DNA of 64,000 nucleotides, from the NCBI RefSeq assembly GCF_900177745.1, contig NZ_FXAR01000002.1:186001-250000 (forward strand), given 5' to 3'. The DNA is from Corynebacterium pollutisoli (lineage in GTDB: Bacteria > Actinomycetota > Actinomycetes > Mycobacteriales > Mycobacteriaceae). Shown piece after piece: positions 1 through 8,996 of this stretch. Position numbers and translations under genes: made by a program. Under the pieces are notes generated by a model. It saw nothing but the letters and a program-made list of their open reading frames with translations, did no database searches and was not told the origin of the DNA. How positions within the stretch are numbered: position 1 is the stretch's first letter; each line of letters opens with the position of its first letter.

Positions 1-2279
1 GCGACGTCGGGGTCGTCGGTGAGGGAGGGGGCGTCGATAAGCATGGCGGTGCAGGAGGGCTCGACGGCGATGACGGGCAGCCCCCGGTCGAGGTAGGGGC
101 GCATGACCTGCGCCGTCCTCTCCAGAACGCGGCGCACCATGCCGAGCTGGCCGGTGGAGTGCCAGGTGATCCCACAGCAGACGAAGCCGTCGGGGATCTC
201 CACGCGGTGACCGAGCCGTTCGAGGACCTCGACGGCGGCCTGCGCGGCGGCCGCGTCCATGCGCGAGAAGGTGTCGGGCCACAGGACGACCGGTGTGCCG
301 TCGGTGGCGGAGGGGGTGAGGCGGCCGTCGCGCAGCCGCGGCAGCGGGCGGCCCGGATCGACGCCGAGGATCCGCGCCATGCCCGGCGCGCGCAGCAGGA
401 GTGCCGCGACCCGGCGCGGGATGAGGCGCAGGAGCAGCGGCAGCCAGCCGAGCACGTAGTGGACACGCGGGCGCGGGCGGCCCTGGTGGTGTTCGTGGAG
501 GAACTCGGCCTTGTAGGTGGACATGTCGACGCCGACGGGGCATTCACTCGCGCACGCCTTGCAGGACAGACACAGGTCGAGCGCGTCGCGGACTTCCGCG
601 GAGCGGAAACCCTCGAGGGTCTCGCCGCGCATCGCCTCCGACAGCAGGCGGGCGCGGCCGCGGGTGGAGTGCACCTCATCGCCCGTGATCTGGAATGACG
701 GGCACATCGCCTCCGTCATCGATCGACACGACCCGACCCCGACGCACCGGTTCACCGCGTTGACCAGCGAACCGCGGTCCGTCGGCAGGGCGTGCACGGG
801 CGTGACCTCGAGACGCCGCTGCTTCGGCCCCATCCGCAGGCCCTCCCCGAAGTCCTCCGCCCACACCAGCACGCCCGGATTGAACACCCGCTCGGGGTCG
901 AAGATGAGCTTGAACTGCTCGAACACATCCCGCAGGGAGGGCGAGTACATCTGCCGCAGGAGAGAGGAGCGGGCGCGGCCGTCCCCGTGCTCGCCGGAGA
1001 GGCTGCCGCCGTGCTCGGTGACGAGGCGAGCGGCGTCACGCATGAACCGCCGGAAGGTGCGCAGCCCCTCCTCGGTCTCGAAGTCGAAGCTGATGCGCAC
1101 GTGGACGCACCCCTCGCCGAAGTGCCCGAAGGGGATGCCGCGCAGCTCGTGGAACGCCAGGAGGTCGTAGAGTTCGCGCAGGTAGTCGGCGAGATTCTCG
1201 GGCGGGACGGCGGAATCCTCCCAGTTCGGCCAGGCCTCGCCGCCGTCGGGCAGCCGGGTGACGATGCCCGCCGCCGCCTCCCGGATCCGCCACAGCGCGC
1301 GCATCTCGTCCGGGTCCGTCACCACCCGCTTATCGACGCCGTGCCCGATCCCCGCCGCGCTCGCCGCCGCCTCCTCGGTCGTCGCCCCCGTGACCTCGCA
1401 GAACAGCCACCCGCCGGCGTCGGTGCCGGGCAGATCGGGGTCGGTGCCCAGCGCGTCGACGAGGTCGCCGCCCATGCCCTCCACCGTCGCGATCCCCGGG
1501 TGAGTGCGCAGTTGCGCACCCGCCGTGGCGGCATCGACGACCGTGTCGAAGGCCAGCACAGCCAGGGCCTTCGCCGGGGGGAGCTCGACCAGGCGGACCG
1601 TCGCCTGCGTGATGATCCCCAGCGTGCCCTCCGACCCCGCGACCGCCCGCACCGGGTTGGTCGCCAGGTGGTGCAGCCCGTACCCGGAGGACTGCCGGGA
1701 GAAGTGGCCCAGCTCATTGTCGATAAGCGTGCAGTGCTCCTCCGCCAGCCGCCGGAGCGCGGCGTCGATCACCGGGTCGTCGCACCCGTGTTCGTCGAGG
1801 GTGACGAGGCGGCCGTCGGCAAGCATCATCGTCACGGCGACGAGGTTGTCGGCGGTGGTCCCGTACGCGACGGAATGCGAGCCGCACGCGTTGTTCGCGA
1901 TCATCCCGCCGATCGTCGCGCGGGAGTGCGTCGACGGATCCGGGCCGAAGGTCAGCCCGTGCTTCGCGACGGCCGCCCGCAGGTCATCGCAGATCACCCC
2001 CGGTTCCACCGTCGCGGTGCGCTGCTCCGGGTCGATCGACAGGATGCGGTTGAAATGGCGGGAGGTGTCGATGATGAGCCCCTCACCGATGGCGTTGCCC
2101 GCCACCGACGTGCCCCCGCCGCGGGCGACGACGGGCCAGCCCATCATGCGCGCGTGCCCGAGAGCCGCGCGGATGTCCTCCGTGTCGGCCGGCTCTGCGA
2201 CCGCCGCCGGGATGCGCCGGAAGATGGAGGCGTCGGAACTGTACGCGGCGCGGGTCATCATGTCGGTGCGGAGGCGCAT
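1..2279 (-). CDS. FAD-linked oxidase with C-terminal Fe-S domain (D-lactate/glycolate dehydrogenase type), 3' end missing
   Basis: Oxidises a 2-hydroxy acid, probably D-lactate or glycolate, and passes electrons to the membrane chain; the exact substrate is inferred. The start ATG is at 2279 and the reading frame stays open to the window edge, so the C-terminus is lacking. An FAD-binding domain comes first (RGGGTSVAGNA near residue 53, GGMIANNACG near 124), then the FAD oxidase C-terminal domain with GEHGDGRARSS and ending near FDPERVFNPG. A ferredoxin-like part follows with two cysteine groups (CVGVGSCRSM near 512, CLSCKACASECPV near 568) and then a CCG-type cysteine domain (VCCGITWHS). This is the GlcD+GlcF fused architecture common in actinobacteria. 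Two copies of the window's repeated 12-mer and one shortened copy lie inside it. Confidence 0.88.
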   Translation of the reverse strand, partial: MRLRTDMMTRAAYSSDASIFRRIPAAVAEPADTEDIRAALGHARMMGWPVVARGGGTSVAGNAIGEGLIIDTSRHFNRILSIDPEQRTATVEPGVICDDLRAAVAKHGLTFGPDPSTHSRATIGGMIANNACGSHSVAYGTTADNLVAVTMMLADGRLVTLDEHGCDDPVIDAALRRLAEEHCTLIDNELGHFSRQSSGYGLHHLATNPVRAVAGSEGTLGIITQATVRLVELPPAKALAVLAFDTVVDAATAGAQLRTHPGIATVEGMGGDLVDALGTDPDLPGTDAGGWLFCEVTGATTEEAAASAAGIGHGVDKRVVTDPDEMRALWRIREAAAGIVTRLPDGGEAWPNWEDSAVPPENLADYLRELYDLLAFHELRGIPFGHFGEGCVHVRISFDFETEEGLRTFRRFMRDAARLVTEHGGSLSGEHGDGRARSSLLRQMYSPSLRDVFEQFKLIFDPERVFNPGVLVWAEDFGEGLRMGPKQRRLEVTPVHALPTDRGSLVNAVNRCVGVGSCRSMTEAMCPSFQITGDEVHSTRGRARLLSEAMRGETLEGFRSAEVRDALDLCLSCKACASECPVGVDMSTYKAEFLHEHHQGRPRPRVHYVLGWLPLLLRLIPRRVAALLLRAPGMARILGVDPGRPLPRLRDGRLTPSATDGTPVVLWPDTFSRMDAAAAQAAVEVLERLGHRVEIPDGFVCCGITWHSTGQLGMVRRVLERTAQVMRPYLDRGLPVIAVEPSCTAMLIDAPSLTDDPDV
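31..42 (+). repeat. Over-represented 12-mer GCGTCGATAAGC
   Basis: Exact copy, preceded by five G. It lies inside the FAD oxidase gene, where the opposite strand reads Leu-Ile-Asp-Ala. Confidence 0.7.
1328..1339 (-). repeat. Over-represented 12-mer GCGTCGATAAGC
   Basis: Exact copy on the minus strand inside the FAD oxidase gene. Here it is read as Gly-Val-Asp-Lys, a different frame from the copy at 31. Confidence 0.7.
1719..1728 (+). repeat. 10-base core of the repeated word (GTCGATAAGC)
   Basis: Shortened copy: the core GTCGATAAGC is intact but the first two bases differ (TT instead of GC). It is the third copy within the first 1.8 kb. Confidence 0.5.
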
Positions 2280-2332
2280 GATGTCTATTGTGCCTGCTCT
2301 CCGCGGTGATGTCGCGGCGATTTCGCGGTGAT

Positions 2333-2363
2333 GTGGCGGCGTTGTGGCGGCGTTGTGGCGGCG
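2333..2363. repeat. Short tandem repeat, 11-bp unit
   Basis: The unit GTGGCGGCGTT occurs twice in full and a third time in part, in the gap between the RNase H-like gene and the FAD oxidase gene. Related GCGGTGATGT words lie just upstream. Probably a slippage product. Confidence 0.6.
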
Positions 2364-2365
2364 CG

Positions 2366-3268
2366 CTACGCCGCTGCCCGGTAGTCCCGGGACTCGGCCC
2401 CCGGCACCAGCGCGGGTGCCGACGCCAACTCCGCCCGCAGTTCCCCCCGCAGACGGGTGACGATGTCCTCGTGATCGAGACTCCACTGCGCGGTGCGACG
2501 CGCGGTCACGGCCGCCCGGTCGGCGAACTCGTTGAGCAGATTACCGTTGTGACCGCGCACCCAGTGGATCCGAACGGTCACCCCCGTGGCCCGCAGGTCA
2601 TGCAGCCGCTGCGCACACCGCGCCTCCTCCGGACTGCGCATGTACCCACCGAGCACGTCCCGGGAATTGAGCCGCGCCCACACCTTCTGCGAGTCGGTGA
2701 GGATGTCGATGACCGGCTTCCGCGAACCGTACTTGTCCAGCGCCGCCGAAACCGCGGCGAACTCGCCGGCCAGAACGGTGTCCGTCCGGGTGATGGCGGC
2801 ATGCACCATGCCGGTCGACGTGGCCATCCCGAGACCGGTGAGCCTGCCCCTGCCACGGGAGGCGTCCGTCGCGATGACCAGCGGCATCTGCTTCCCCGGC
2901 ACCTCCGGCAGACGGGCCATCCGCTCCTCCTCGAAGGCGTCGCGGCACGCGTTCCACGTGTCCGTGAGCTTCCCACCGCTGACGACATCCCGCACGATGA
3001 GCCCGGGGAAAGCGGCCGCCTGCTCGCGCAGCAGGTCGCGGACCACCAGGTCGGAGACGTAGACGATGAGGCCGGCCGCACCGTGCGCCGCCCACAGGCG
3101 GAGGAACTCGTCGATGACCAGCTCGCGGGCATTGCCCCCCGAATGCCAGCGCGTCGTGGGGTCCATCCCGTGGACACAGCTGGCCACCAGCACCTCCTCC
3201 CGGGAGGTACCCGACCGGAAACGACGGTGGTTGATGACGGCGACGGAGGTCTCAGTGGTGATGTTCAT
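2366..3268 (-). CDS. RNase H-like domain protein (ribonuclease HI family)
   Basis: Predicted to cut RNA in RNA:DNA hybrids. The protein has 300 residues, about twice a minimal RNase HI. The RNase H fold is in the second half: ATDASRGRG supplies the first Asp, LAGEFAAV the Glu, LTDSQKVW the second Asp, and HWVRGHNGNLLNEFADRAA the handle region and last Asp, so all four acidic catalytic positions are present. The first 130 or so residues form an N-terminal part I cannot assign. It stands alone between the FAD oxidase and amn genes, on the same strand. Whether it acts on hybrids generally or has another substrate cannot be told from sequence. Confidence 0.8.
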   Translation of the reverse strand: MNITTETSVAVINHRRFRSGTSREEVLVASCVHGMDPTTRWHSGGNARELVIDEFLRLWAAHGAAGLIVYVSDLVVRDLLREQAAAFPGLIVRDVVSGGKLTDTWNACRDAFEEERMARLPEVPGKQMPLVIATDASRGRGRLTGLGMATSTGMVHAAITRTDTVLAGEFAAVSAALDKYGSRKPVIDILTDSQKVWARLNSRDVLGGYMRSPEEARCAQRLHDLRATGVTVRIHWVRGHNGNLLNEFADRAAVTARRTAQWSLDHEDIVTRLRGELRAELASAPALVPGAESRDYRAAA

Positions 3269-3328
3269 GCCGACAGTGTCGCCTGCGTCCCCGACATGTG
3301 ACCTGTGCGAATAGAACGGGTGCGCGAG

Positions 3329-4741
3329 CTACCGGAACGGCACCTCACCGATCGCGCGCCGCAGCTTGCGGGTACGCAGGCGCTCCGGGTCCTCGGCGAG
3401 CGACTCCACGGCGCGGACCGCGCACATGACGTGCGCCTGCTTGGAGTTGGAGTAGAAGGCCTGCGCCTGGGCTGGCAGCTTCGGCACTGCGTGCAGCGGA
3501 AGGTCGGAGACGGACAGCAGTGTGCCGTAGGGGACGCGGTAGCGGTAGCCGTTGGCGGCCAGCACGCAGGATTCCATGTCGACGGCCGCGGCGGTGGAGC
3601 CGCGGAGGTTCTCCCACAGGTCACGCGGGGTGTGCCACTCCCAGTTGCGGTCGGCGGTGGACAGGACGGTGCCGGTGCGCATGAGGGAGTTGTCGTCGCC
3701 GTAGATCTCCTCGACGGCGGCCTCCAGTGCGATCTGGATCTCGGGGATGGCGGGGATGGGGATCTCGCGGGCGATGTGGCCGTCGAGGATGTTGTCCTGC
3801 CGCTGGTAGGCGTTGCCGAGGATGAGGTCACCGATGCGCATGCGGCCGTCCATGCCGGCGCAGTGGCCGATCATGATCCACGCCTCCGGGCGGAGTACCG
3901 CGAGGCAGTCGGTGATGGTCTTGGCGTTGGAGGGGCCGACGCCGATGTTGATCATGGTGATGCCGTCACCGTGGCGGGTGCACAGGTCATAGCGGGGCAT
4001 CTGATAGCGGGAACCAAGGTCGAGGGAGGGGGCGTCGATACGTGAGGCGTTGTCGCGGGAGAGCTGGCGGCCACTCGGCAGCAGCAGGTCGGTGTAGCGG
4101 GAGCCGTCGCGGTTGAGTTCGCCGAGACCGAAGTCGACGAACTCGGTGGTGTGCATGTCATAGTTGGTGAACAGGATGAAACGCTGCAGCGTCTCCACCT
4201 CGATGCCCGTGTAGTGCTCGATGCGGGCGCACGCGATGTCGAAGCGTTGCGGGCCGAAGTGGAACAGCGGCTTCTCGACGCCGTGGAACGCCTCCCATTC
4301 CCCGTCGACGATGCCGTCGTGGACGTCGTCGAGCGTGGGGCGCGGGATCTCCGCGGCACTGTCCCCGGCGCGGCGCGCCTCGGAGATGCCCTCGATGCCG
4401 CGGATGTACTCCGGCGGGATTCTCTCCGACGAGGGGCCGATGAAGATCTCGCACGGGTAGTTGTCCGTCAGGCGGGTAAGCTGTTCGCGCAGGTAGTCGC
4501 GGATGATGTGCGGCTTGGAGAGGGTGGCCGAGTAGCGGCCGGCCTCGTCGACGTAGCCGAAGGGTTCGTTGCGGTCGATGGGGCGCCAGGACTTCACGTC
4601 CACGATGATCTTGGGGTAGGTGACATCGCGGTAGTCGTCGTAGGTGCCCTCCTCGAGGATGGTGTGGGCCAGGGCGGTCGCGTGGTCATAGAGCTCGACG
4701 AGACCATCGACGGCCTCGTCGACATCGTGAACCTGTTCCAT
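3329..4741 (-). CDS. amn: AMP nucleosidase
   Basis: Hydrolyses AMP to adenine and ribose 5-phosphate in the cytoplasm and so tunes the adenylate pool. The protein has 470 residues, close to the E. coli enzyme. The N-terminal amn domain contains FGYVDEAGRYSATLSKP and IFIGPSSERIPPEYI; the C-terminal nucleoside-phosphorylase-like half contains MINIGVGPSNAKT, IMIGHCAGMDG and AAVDMESCVLAANG. The start is the ATG at 4741; no better upstream start is seen. It is downstream of ftn on the same strand, but a strong hairpin at 4777-4822 separates the two, so it probably has its own promoter. Confidence 0.9.
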   Translation of the reverse strand: MEQVHDVDEAVDGLVELYDHATALAHTILEEGTYDDYRDVTYPKIIVDVKSWRPIDRNEPFGYVDEAGRYSATLSKPHIIRDYLREQLTRLTDNYPCEIFIGPSSERIPPEYIRGIEGISEARRAGDSAAEIPRPTLDDVHDGIVDGEWEAFHGVEKPLFHFGPQRFDIACARIEHYTGIEVETLQRFILFTNYDMHTTEFVDFGLGELNRDGSRYTDLLLPSGRQLSRDNASRIDAPSLDLGSRYQMPRYDLCTRHGDGITMINIGVGPSNAKTITDCLAVLRPEAWIMIGHCAGMDGRMRIGDLILGNAYQRQDNILDGHIAREIPIPAIPEIQIALEAAVEEIYGDDNSLMRTGTVLSTADRNWEWHTPRDLWENLRGSTAAAVDMESCVLAANGYRYRVPYGTLLSVSDLPLHAVPKLPAQAQAFYSNSKQAHVMCAVRAVESLAEDPERLRTRKLRRAIGEVPFR

Positions 4742-4776
4742 GGGGGCCAGCCTAGCGGGATTCCCCGGAATCCACT

Positions 4777-4822
4777 GAGGCGGGAACCGGGGTGAACCAC
4801 CACGTCCACCGGTTCCCGCCTC
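4777..4822 (-). terminator. Hairpin between ftn and amn
   Basis: A perfect 14-bp inverted repeat (GAGGCGGGAACCGG and its complement) with an 18-nt loop lies 120 bases past the ftn stop and 36 bases before the amn start. There is no U-run, so it may end ftn transcripts inefficiently or act as an RNA processing structure. Confidence 0.55.
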
Positions 4823-4940
4823 GAGCGCAGAAGAGTATGGAGCTGCCTAACTGTCGATGTGCCTCCCGGGGGTTCGTGAGCTGTTGAAGTGACCAACAGT
4901 GACTTTAGGTTACCCTTCGCTGTCTAGGGTTCGGGCGAAA

Positions 4941-5456
4941 TTACTGCGCGGGACCCGCGGCAGGCTCGCGCTCCGCGCCGAGGCGGGCGTCGATACGCAG
5001 CAGACCGGCGCCGTCCTCTCCCACCATCTTCAGCTGGTCGATGATGCCGCCGACCGTGTCCTCCTCCTCGATCTGCTCGTTGAGGAACCAGTTGATCAGG
5101 GTGCGGGAGTCGAAATCCTGCACCTCCTCCGCCACCCGCGCCAGATTCCGGATCATGTCCGACACCTTCTGCTCGTGCTCCAAGGCGATGGTGAACGCGT
5201 CGAGGGCGGAACCGACCTGCAGGTCCGGGATCTCGATGCTCGCCAGCTTCACGTGCTCACCGCGCGCCAGGATGTGGTCCGCGATCTTCTCGGCGTGCAC
5301 ACGCTCCTCGTCGGCCTGCGCCGACATCCACGTACTCATGCCGTCGAAGGACAGGGCCGAGAGCTCATAGGAGAGCTGCTGGTAGATGAGCGCCGCCTCA
5401 TGCTCGGCGGTGACCTGCTTGTTCAGGGTGTCCAGGAGTTTCTCGTTGATGTTCAT
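4941..5456 (-). CDS. ftn: Ferritin
   Basis: Iron-storage ferritin; the subunit oxidises Fe(II) and assembles into a hollow shell. The protein has 171 residues, the usual length. The four-helix bundle carries ferroxidase-site residues in LNKQVTAEHEAALIYQQLSYEL, in the E-R-x-H-A motif of ADEERVHAEKI, and in the later helices EHEQKVSDMI and NEQIEEEDTV. The ATG at 5456 is chosen because the residues after it match ferritin N-termini. In corynebacteria ftn is known to be under DtxR control; only a half-matching DtxR-like word (4905-4920) is visible, and it lies downstream of the gene, so regulation is not shown here. Confidence 0.92.
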   Translation of the reverse strand: MNINEKLLDTLNKQVTAEHEAALIYQQLSYELSALSFDGMSTWMSAQADEERVHAEKIADHILARGEHVKLASIEIPDLQVGSALDAFTIALEHEQKVSDMIRNLARVAEEVQDFDSRTLINWFLNEQIEEEDTVGGIIDQLKMVGEDGAGLLRIDARLGAEREPAAGPAQ

Positions 5457-5517
5457 GGCTCCATGCTAGGGAGATTTGTGGCGGGTGTCACTGAAAACTC
5501 TTCGTTAGGCTGGGCAC

Positions 5518-6390
5518 ATGGCCGCCGACTACCTTGCTGATCTCACCCGCGACCTCAACGACAAGCTCCACCGGTTCCGCCCCACGAGAAGCGAGAACGA
5601 CGCCCCGGCCCGCGTCCCCACCAAACCCGACCTCCCCCTCGCCGCCCGCCTGCCCGCCCGCGGCCACTACGAGGACGACTGGCGCGCCCGCCCCACACCC
5701 GAACGACCCTGGCCGGTCATCCTCATCCACGGCACCGGTGACACCAACGGCATCTGGCAGAACCTCGCGGTCGACCTGCGCGAGGACGGGTGGGCCGTGT
5801 TCGCGCCGGAGTTCGGGCACCGCTGCACCGACCGCGTCGAGGAATCCGCCGAGCAGGTCGGCGCCTACATCGACGTGGTCATGCGGGTCACGGGCGCTCG
5901 GCAGGTGATCCTCGTCGGACACTCCCAGGGCGGGATCCTGGCCCGCTACTGGATGCGCATCCTCGACGGCGCCACGAAGGTCAAGCACCTGGTCACCCTC
6001 GGCGCCCCCAACCACGGGACGACGATGGGCGGGATGCTGTCGTCCATCGCCAACACGAAGTTCGGTGAATCCATGATGGCGTCCGCGATCTCCTCGTGGT
6101 TCGGCCCCTCGGGTTTCCAGCTCATCACCGGGCACCCGCTGCTCGACGAGATCAACTGCGACGGCGACACCGAGGAGGGCGTCGGCTACACCAACATCGC
6201 GACGAAGTTCGACACCATCATCCAGCCGTTGGAGACCTGCTTCCTGGAATCGGATGACCCGGACGCGGACATCACGAACATTGTCGTCCAGGACCTCGAA
6301 CCGAAGTCGATGGTGCTCCACGTGGACCTGCCGGGGGACGCGCGGGTGCGCAGGATCGTGCGTGACGCCCTCGACGGGATCGAGGTCTGA
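5518..6390 (+). CDS. Alpha/beta-hydrolase, triacylglycerol lipase family
   Basis: Predicted esterase or lipase of 290 residues. The oxyanion-hole motif ILIHGTGDTNGIW is near residue 68, the nucleophile elbow GHSQG near 134 (Ser136), and LGAPNHGTTMGG follows. The catalytic His is probably in the C-terminal part, in MVLHVDLPGD. No signal peptide is visible, so a cytoplasmic or membrane-side place is likely. It starts 61 bases from the divergent ftn start and converges on the sirtuin gene. Confidence 0.82.
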   Translation: MAADYLADLTRDLNDKLHRFRPTRSENDAPARVPTKPDLPLAARLPARGHYEDDWRARPTPERPWPVILIHGTGDTNGIWQNLAVDLREDGWAVFAPEFGHRCTDRVEESAEQVGAYIDVVMRVTGARQVILVGHSQGGILARYWMRILDGATKVKHLVTLGAPNHGTTMGGMLSSIANTKFGESMMASAISSWFGPSGFQLITGHPLLDEINCDGDTEEGVGYTNIATKFDTIIQPLETCFLESDDPDADITNIVVQDLEPKSMVLHVDLPGDARVRRIVRDALDGIEV

Positions 6391-6400
6391 CCGGGGCGCG

Positions 6401-6482
6401 TTGTGCCGTACTCCGATGTCTCGGAGGCTCGACGTTTCCCCAGGTCGATTCTCGCCCTCCGTCACAGAGGAGTACGCGACAA
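6401..6482. other. Long-range inverted repeat between convergent genes
   Basis: A 14-base arm at 6401-6414 pairs with 6469-6482 except for two swapped bases. It fills most of the gap between the lipase stop and the sirtuin stop. It may serve as a bidirectional terminator, but there are no U-runs. Confidence 0.4.
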
Positions 6483-6488
6483 CGCGGG

Positions 6489-7433
6489 TTACAGGCCCAG
6501 CTCGTCCAGGAGCGCATCGAAGGCCGGGGCCACCGGGGTGCGCCACAGGACATCGACACGGGTGTCGGCCCGCCCGGGGCCACCGTTGACCACCGCCACC
6601 CGCTTACCCTGCCGACGGGCCTCAAGGACGAAGCGGTACCCGCTCATCACAGCCAGCGAGGAACCCACGACCAGCAGCGATGCCGCGTGATCGAGCATCG
6701 CGGCGGCCCGCTCCTTGCGCGCGGCGGGCACCGGCTCACCGAAGTACACCACGTCCGGCTTGAGCCGCACCGACCCGCAACGCACGCAGCCCACCATGAC
6801 GAAACGGTCCACCGCCGACTGCGGCAGCGTGACGTCGCCGTCCGGGTTGACCATCGACGGGTCGAAGGCAATGGACGCCAGGTACCCGGGGTTGGCCGCC
6901 TCGAGACGTTCGCCGAAGATGCGCCGGTCCTCACGGTGGCCGCAGTCGAGGCACATGACGGTGTCGAGGTCGCCGTGGAGGTGGAGCAGGTTGCCGGAGC
7001 CGGCGGCGCGGTGCAGGCCGTCGACGTTCTGGGTGACCACGCCGCTGAGGTACCCGGCGCGCTCGAGTTCCACGAGGGCGAAGTGGGTGCGGTTGGGGGA
7101 GGTGTCGTCCATCTGTCGCCACCCGACGAAAGAGCGCGCCCAGTAGCGGTGCGAGGCCGCCGGGTCGTGGCTGAACTCCTGGTACGTCATCGGCCGGTGG
7201 CGGCTGAGGGAGCCACGTGGCCCGCGGTAGTCGGGGATGCCGGAGTCGGTGGACACGCCCGCCCCGGTGAGCACCAGCGCCGAACCCTCCGCCAACTGCC
7301 TCGCCACCTGCGGCAACGCCAGCTCCGGCGGAGTCGGCTCGGCAGTTTCCGCCACGACCCGTCGGATCGACCGCAGCGCCGAGCGGTGCGAATCATTGAT
7401 CGCGGGGTCGAAGAAGGCGTGGTCGGCGGTCAC
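6489..7433 (-). CDS. NAD-dependent protein deacylase of the Sir2 family
   Basis: Removes acyl groups from lysines using NAD and gives nicotinamide and O-acyl-ADP-ribose. The 314-residue protein has the NAD-binding GAGVSTDSGIPDYRG motif near residue 57, TQNVDGLH, the catalytic His in LLHLHGD, and two zinc-type cysteine pairs (MCLDCGH and VGCVRCGS). The SSLAVMSGYRF stretch matches the sirtuin GTSL region. The N-terminal 45 residues are an extension. The start is a GTG at 7433, the first plausible start before the conserved core. Confidence 0.9.
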   Translation of the reverse strand: MTADHAFFDPAINDSHRSALRSIRRVVAETAEPTPPELALPQVARQLAEGSALVLTGAGVSTDSGIPDYRGPRGSLSRHRPMTYQEFSHDPAASHRYWARSFVGWRQMDDTSPNRTHFALVELERAGYLSGVVTQNVDGLHRAAGSGNLLHLHGDLDTVMCLDCGHREDRRIFGERLEAANPGYLASIAFDPSMVNPDGDVTLPQSAVDRFVMVGCVRCGSVRLKPDVVYFGEPVPAARKERAAAMLDHAASLLVVGSSLAVMSGYRFVLEARRQGKRVAVVNGGPGRADTRVDVLWRTPVAPAFDALLDELGL

Positions 7434-7529
7434 GCCCCCACCCTAACGGCCGTCGCGCGGAATCCGGAGTCCTTCTGGCTGATTCCTTGGGGCTTCGTAC
7501 CCCCTTGCACCAAAGATGACGCCGACGAT

Positions 7530-7607
7530 TCAGTCCGCGGAGCGGAAATATTCGGCGACGGCGCGGCCGATGCCGGTGGCCGCCCCCGTGATGAAGATCG
7601 ATGGCAT
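7530..7607 (-). pseudogene. Remnant of a short-chain dehydrogenase N-terminus
   Basis: A 25-codon frame from ATG 7607 to TGA 7530 encodes MPSIFITGAATGIGRAVAEY and a few more residues. This is the beta-1 strand and TGxxxGIG NAD(P)-binding motif of the SDR family, after which the frame stops. No downstream SDR motifs (NNAG, YxxxK) follow in 7441-7529. It is best read as the 5' stub of a deleted SDR gene. Confidence 0.5.
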
Positions 7608-7619
7608 AGGTTGAAGCGT

Positions 7620-8996
7620 ATGACGTTCCCCGCAGCCCGGCACGCACAATCGCAGTGGTCCGCCACCCCCGTCGCCGACCGCAAGGCCATCATGCTCGCC
7701 TTCCACGACCTGGTGCTCGAGAGGCAGGTGGAGCTGCTCGACATCGTCCAGGAGGAGACGGGCAAGTCCCGCGCCGACGCCTTCAACGAGGTCATCGACG
7801 TCGCGATGACCGCCCGGCACTACGCCTACCGCGCCCCGCGGCTCCTCAGCCCGCAGCGCGCCAAGGGGGCGTTGCCGCTGCTCACGAGCACCCACGTGGA
7901 GCGCGCGCCGAAGGGTGTCGTGGGTCTCATCGCCCCGTGGAACTACCCGCTGTCCCTGGCGATCTCCGACGCGATCCCGGCGCTGCTGGCCGGCAACGCC
8001 GTGGTGCTCAAGCCGGACGAGAAGACCACCGGCACCGCCCGCCGGGCACTCGCACTCCTCGAGGAGGCGGGCCTGCCGACCGGTCTCATGCAGATCGTCG
8101 AGGGCGGCGCCGAGGCCGGGCAACGCGTCGCCGCCGCATGCGACTACCTCATGTTCACCGGGTCGACGGCGGTCGGTCGGACCCTGGCGGCGCAGGCCGG
8201 CGAACGGCTCATCGGCTTCTCGGCGGAACTCGGCGGCAAGAACCCGCTCATCGTGTTGCCGTCGGCGGATCCTGTGACGGCGGCCCGCGGCGCGGTGGGT
8301 GCGTGTTTCTCCAACACCGGCCAGCTGTGCATCTCGGTGGAGCGGATCTTCGTCCACGAGTCGGTCGCGGACGCATTCAACACCGAGTTCGTCGCCGCCA
8401 CCGAGGCGCTGCGCCTCGGTCCGGGCTGGACCGACGACATCGGCCGCCTCATCAGCGAGGAGCACCTCGACCGCGTCGCCGCGCTGGTCAGCGCCGCCGT
8501 CGCACACGGCGCCCGCGTGCTCACTGGCGGCACGCACGAGGGCCTGTACTACTCCCCGACCGTGCTTGTCGACGTCCCCCACCACGCCGATCTCCATGAC
8601 CGGGAGGTGTTCGGCCCGGTCGTCTACATCGAGACCGTCAGCTCCGTCGACGAGGCCGTGACCAGGGCCAACGACAGCGACTACGGGCTCAACGCCTCCG
8701 TGTGGGGGGCCGTGCGCGAGGCCCGCGAGGTGGCCTCCCGCCTGGAGGCCGGCACCGTCAACATCAACGAGGGATTCGCCGCGGCGTGGGCCTCCGTCGA
8801 CGCCCCGATGGGCGGCTGGAAGCAGTCGGGCGTGGGGCGTCGACACGCGGACGAGGGCCTGCTGAAGTTCACCGAGTCACGCACCGTGGCGGTGCAGCGG
8901 CTGGTGCCCCTCAGCGGGCCCTCGGGTGTGCCGCGCGAGAAGTACGCGGCAGCGTTGACGACGGCGCTGCGGCTGGGCCGGCGCCTGCTTCGTTAG
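7620..8996 (+). CDS. gabD: NAD(P)-dependent succinate-semialdehyde dehydrogenase
   Basis: Aldehyde dehydrogenase superfamily enzyme, probably oxidising succinate semialdehyde to succinate; the substrate is inferred from overall resemblance. The protein is 458 residues. The motifs are in order: PKGVVGLIAPWNYPLS, MFTGSTAVGRTLA, the general-base Glu in SAELGGKNPL, the catalytic Cys in NTGQLCISVERI, and EVFGPVVYIE. The frame is open upstream, but the ATG at 7620 gives the natural aldehyde-dehydrogenase N-terminus. Its stop overlaps the stop of the convergent small gene at 8993. Confidence 0.83.
   Translation: MTFPAARHAQSQWSATPVADRKAIMLAFHDLVLERQVELLDIVQEETGKSRADAFNEVIDVAMTARHYAYRAPRLLSPQRAKGALPLLTSTHVERAPKGVVGLIAPWNYPLSLAISDAIPALLAGNAVVLKPDEKTTGTARRALALLEEAGLPTGLMQIVEGGAEAGQRVAAACDYLMFTGSTAVGRTLAAQAGERLIGFSAELGGKNPLIVLPSADPVTAARGAVGACFSNTGQLCISVERIFVHESVADAFNTEFVAATEALRLGPGWTDDIGRLISEEHLDRVAALVSAAVAHGARVLTGGTHEGLYYSPTVLVDVPHHADLHDREVFGPVVYIETVSSVDEAVTRANDSDYGLNASVWGAVREAREVASRLEAGTVNINEGFAAAWASVDAPMGGWKQSGVGRRHADEGLLKFTESRTVAVQRLVPLSGPSGVPREKYAAALTTALRLGRRLLR

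Noticed and set aside
4905..4920. DtxR box between ftn and amn
   Set aside because: TTAGGTTA matches one half of the consensus only, and the site lies downstream of ftn.
6687..7619. An N-terminal extension of the aldehyde dehydrogenase
   Set aside because: It overlaps the sirtuin gene on the other strand and adds no known domain; ATG 7620 gives the normal enzyme.
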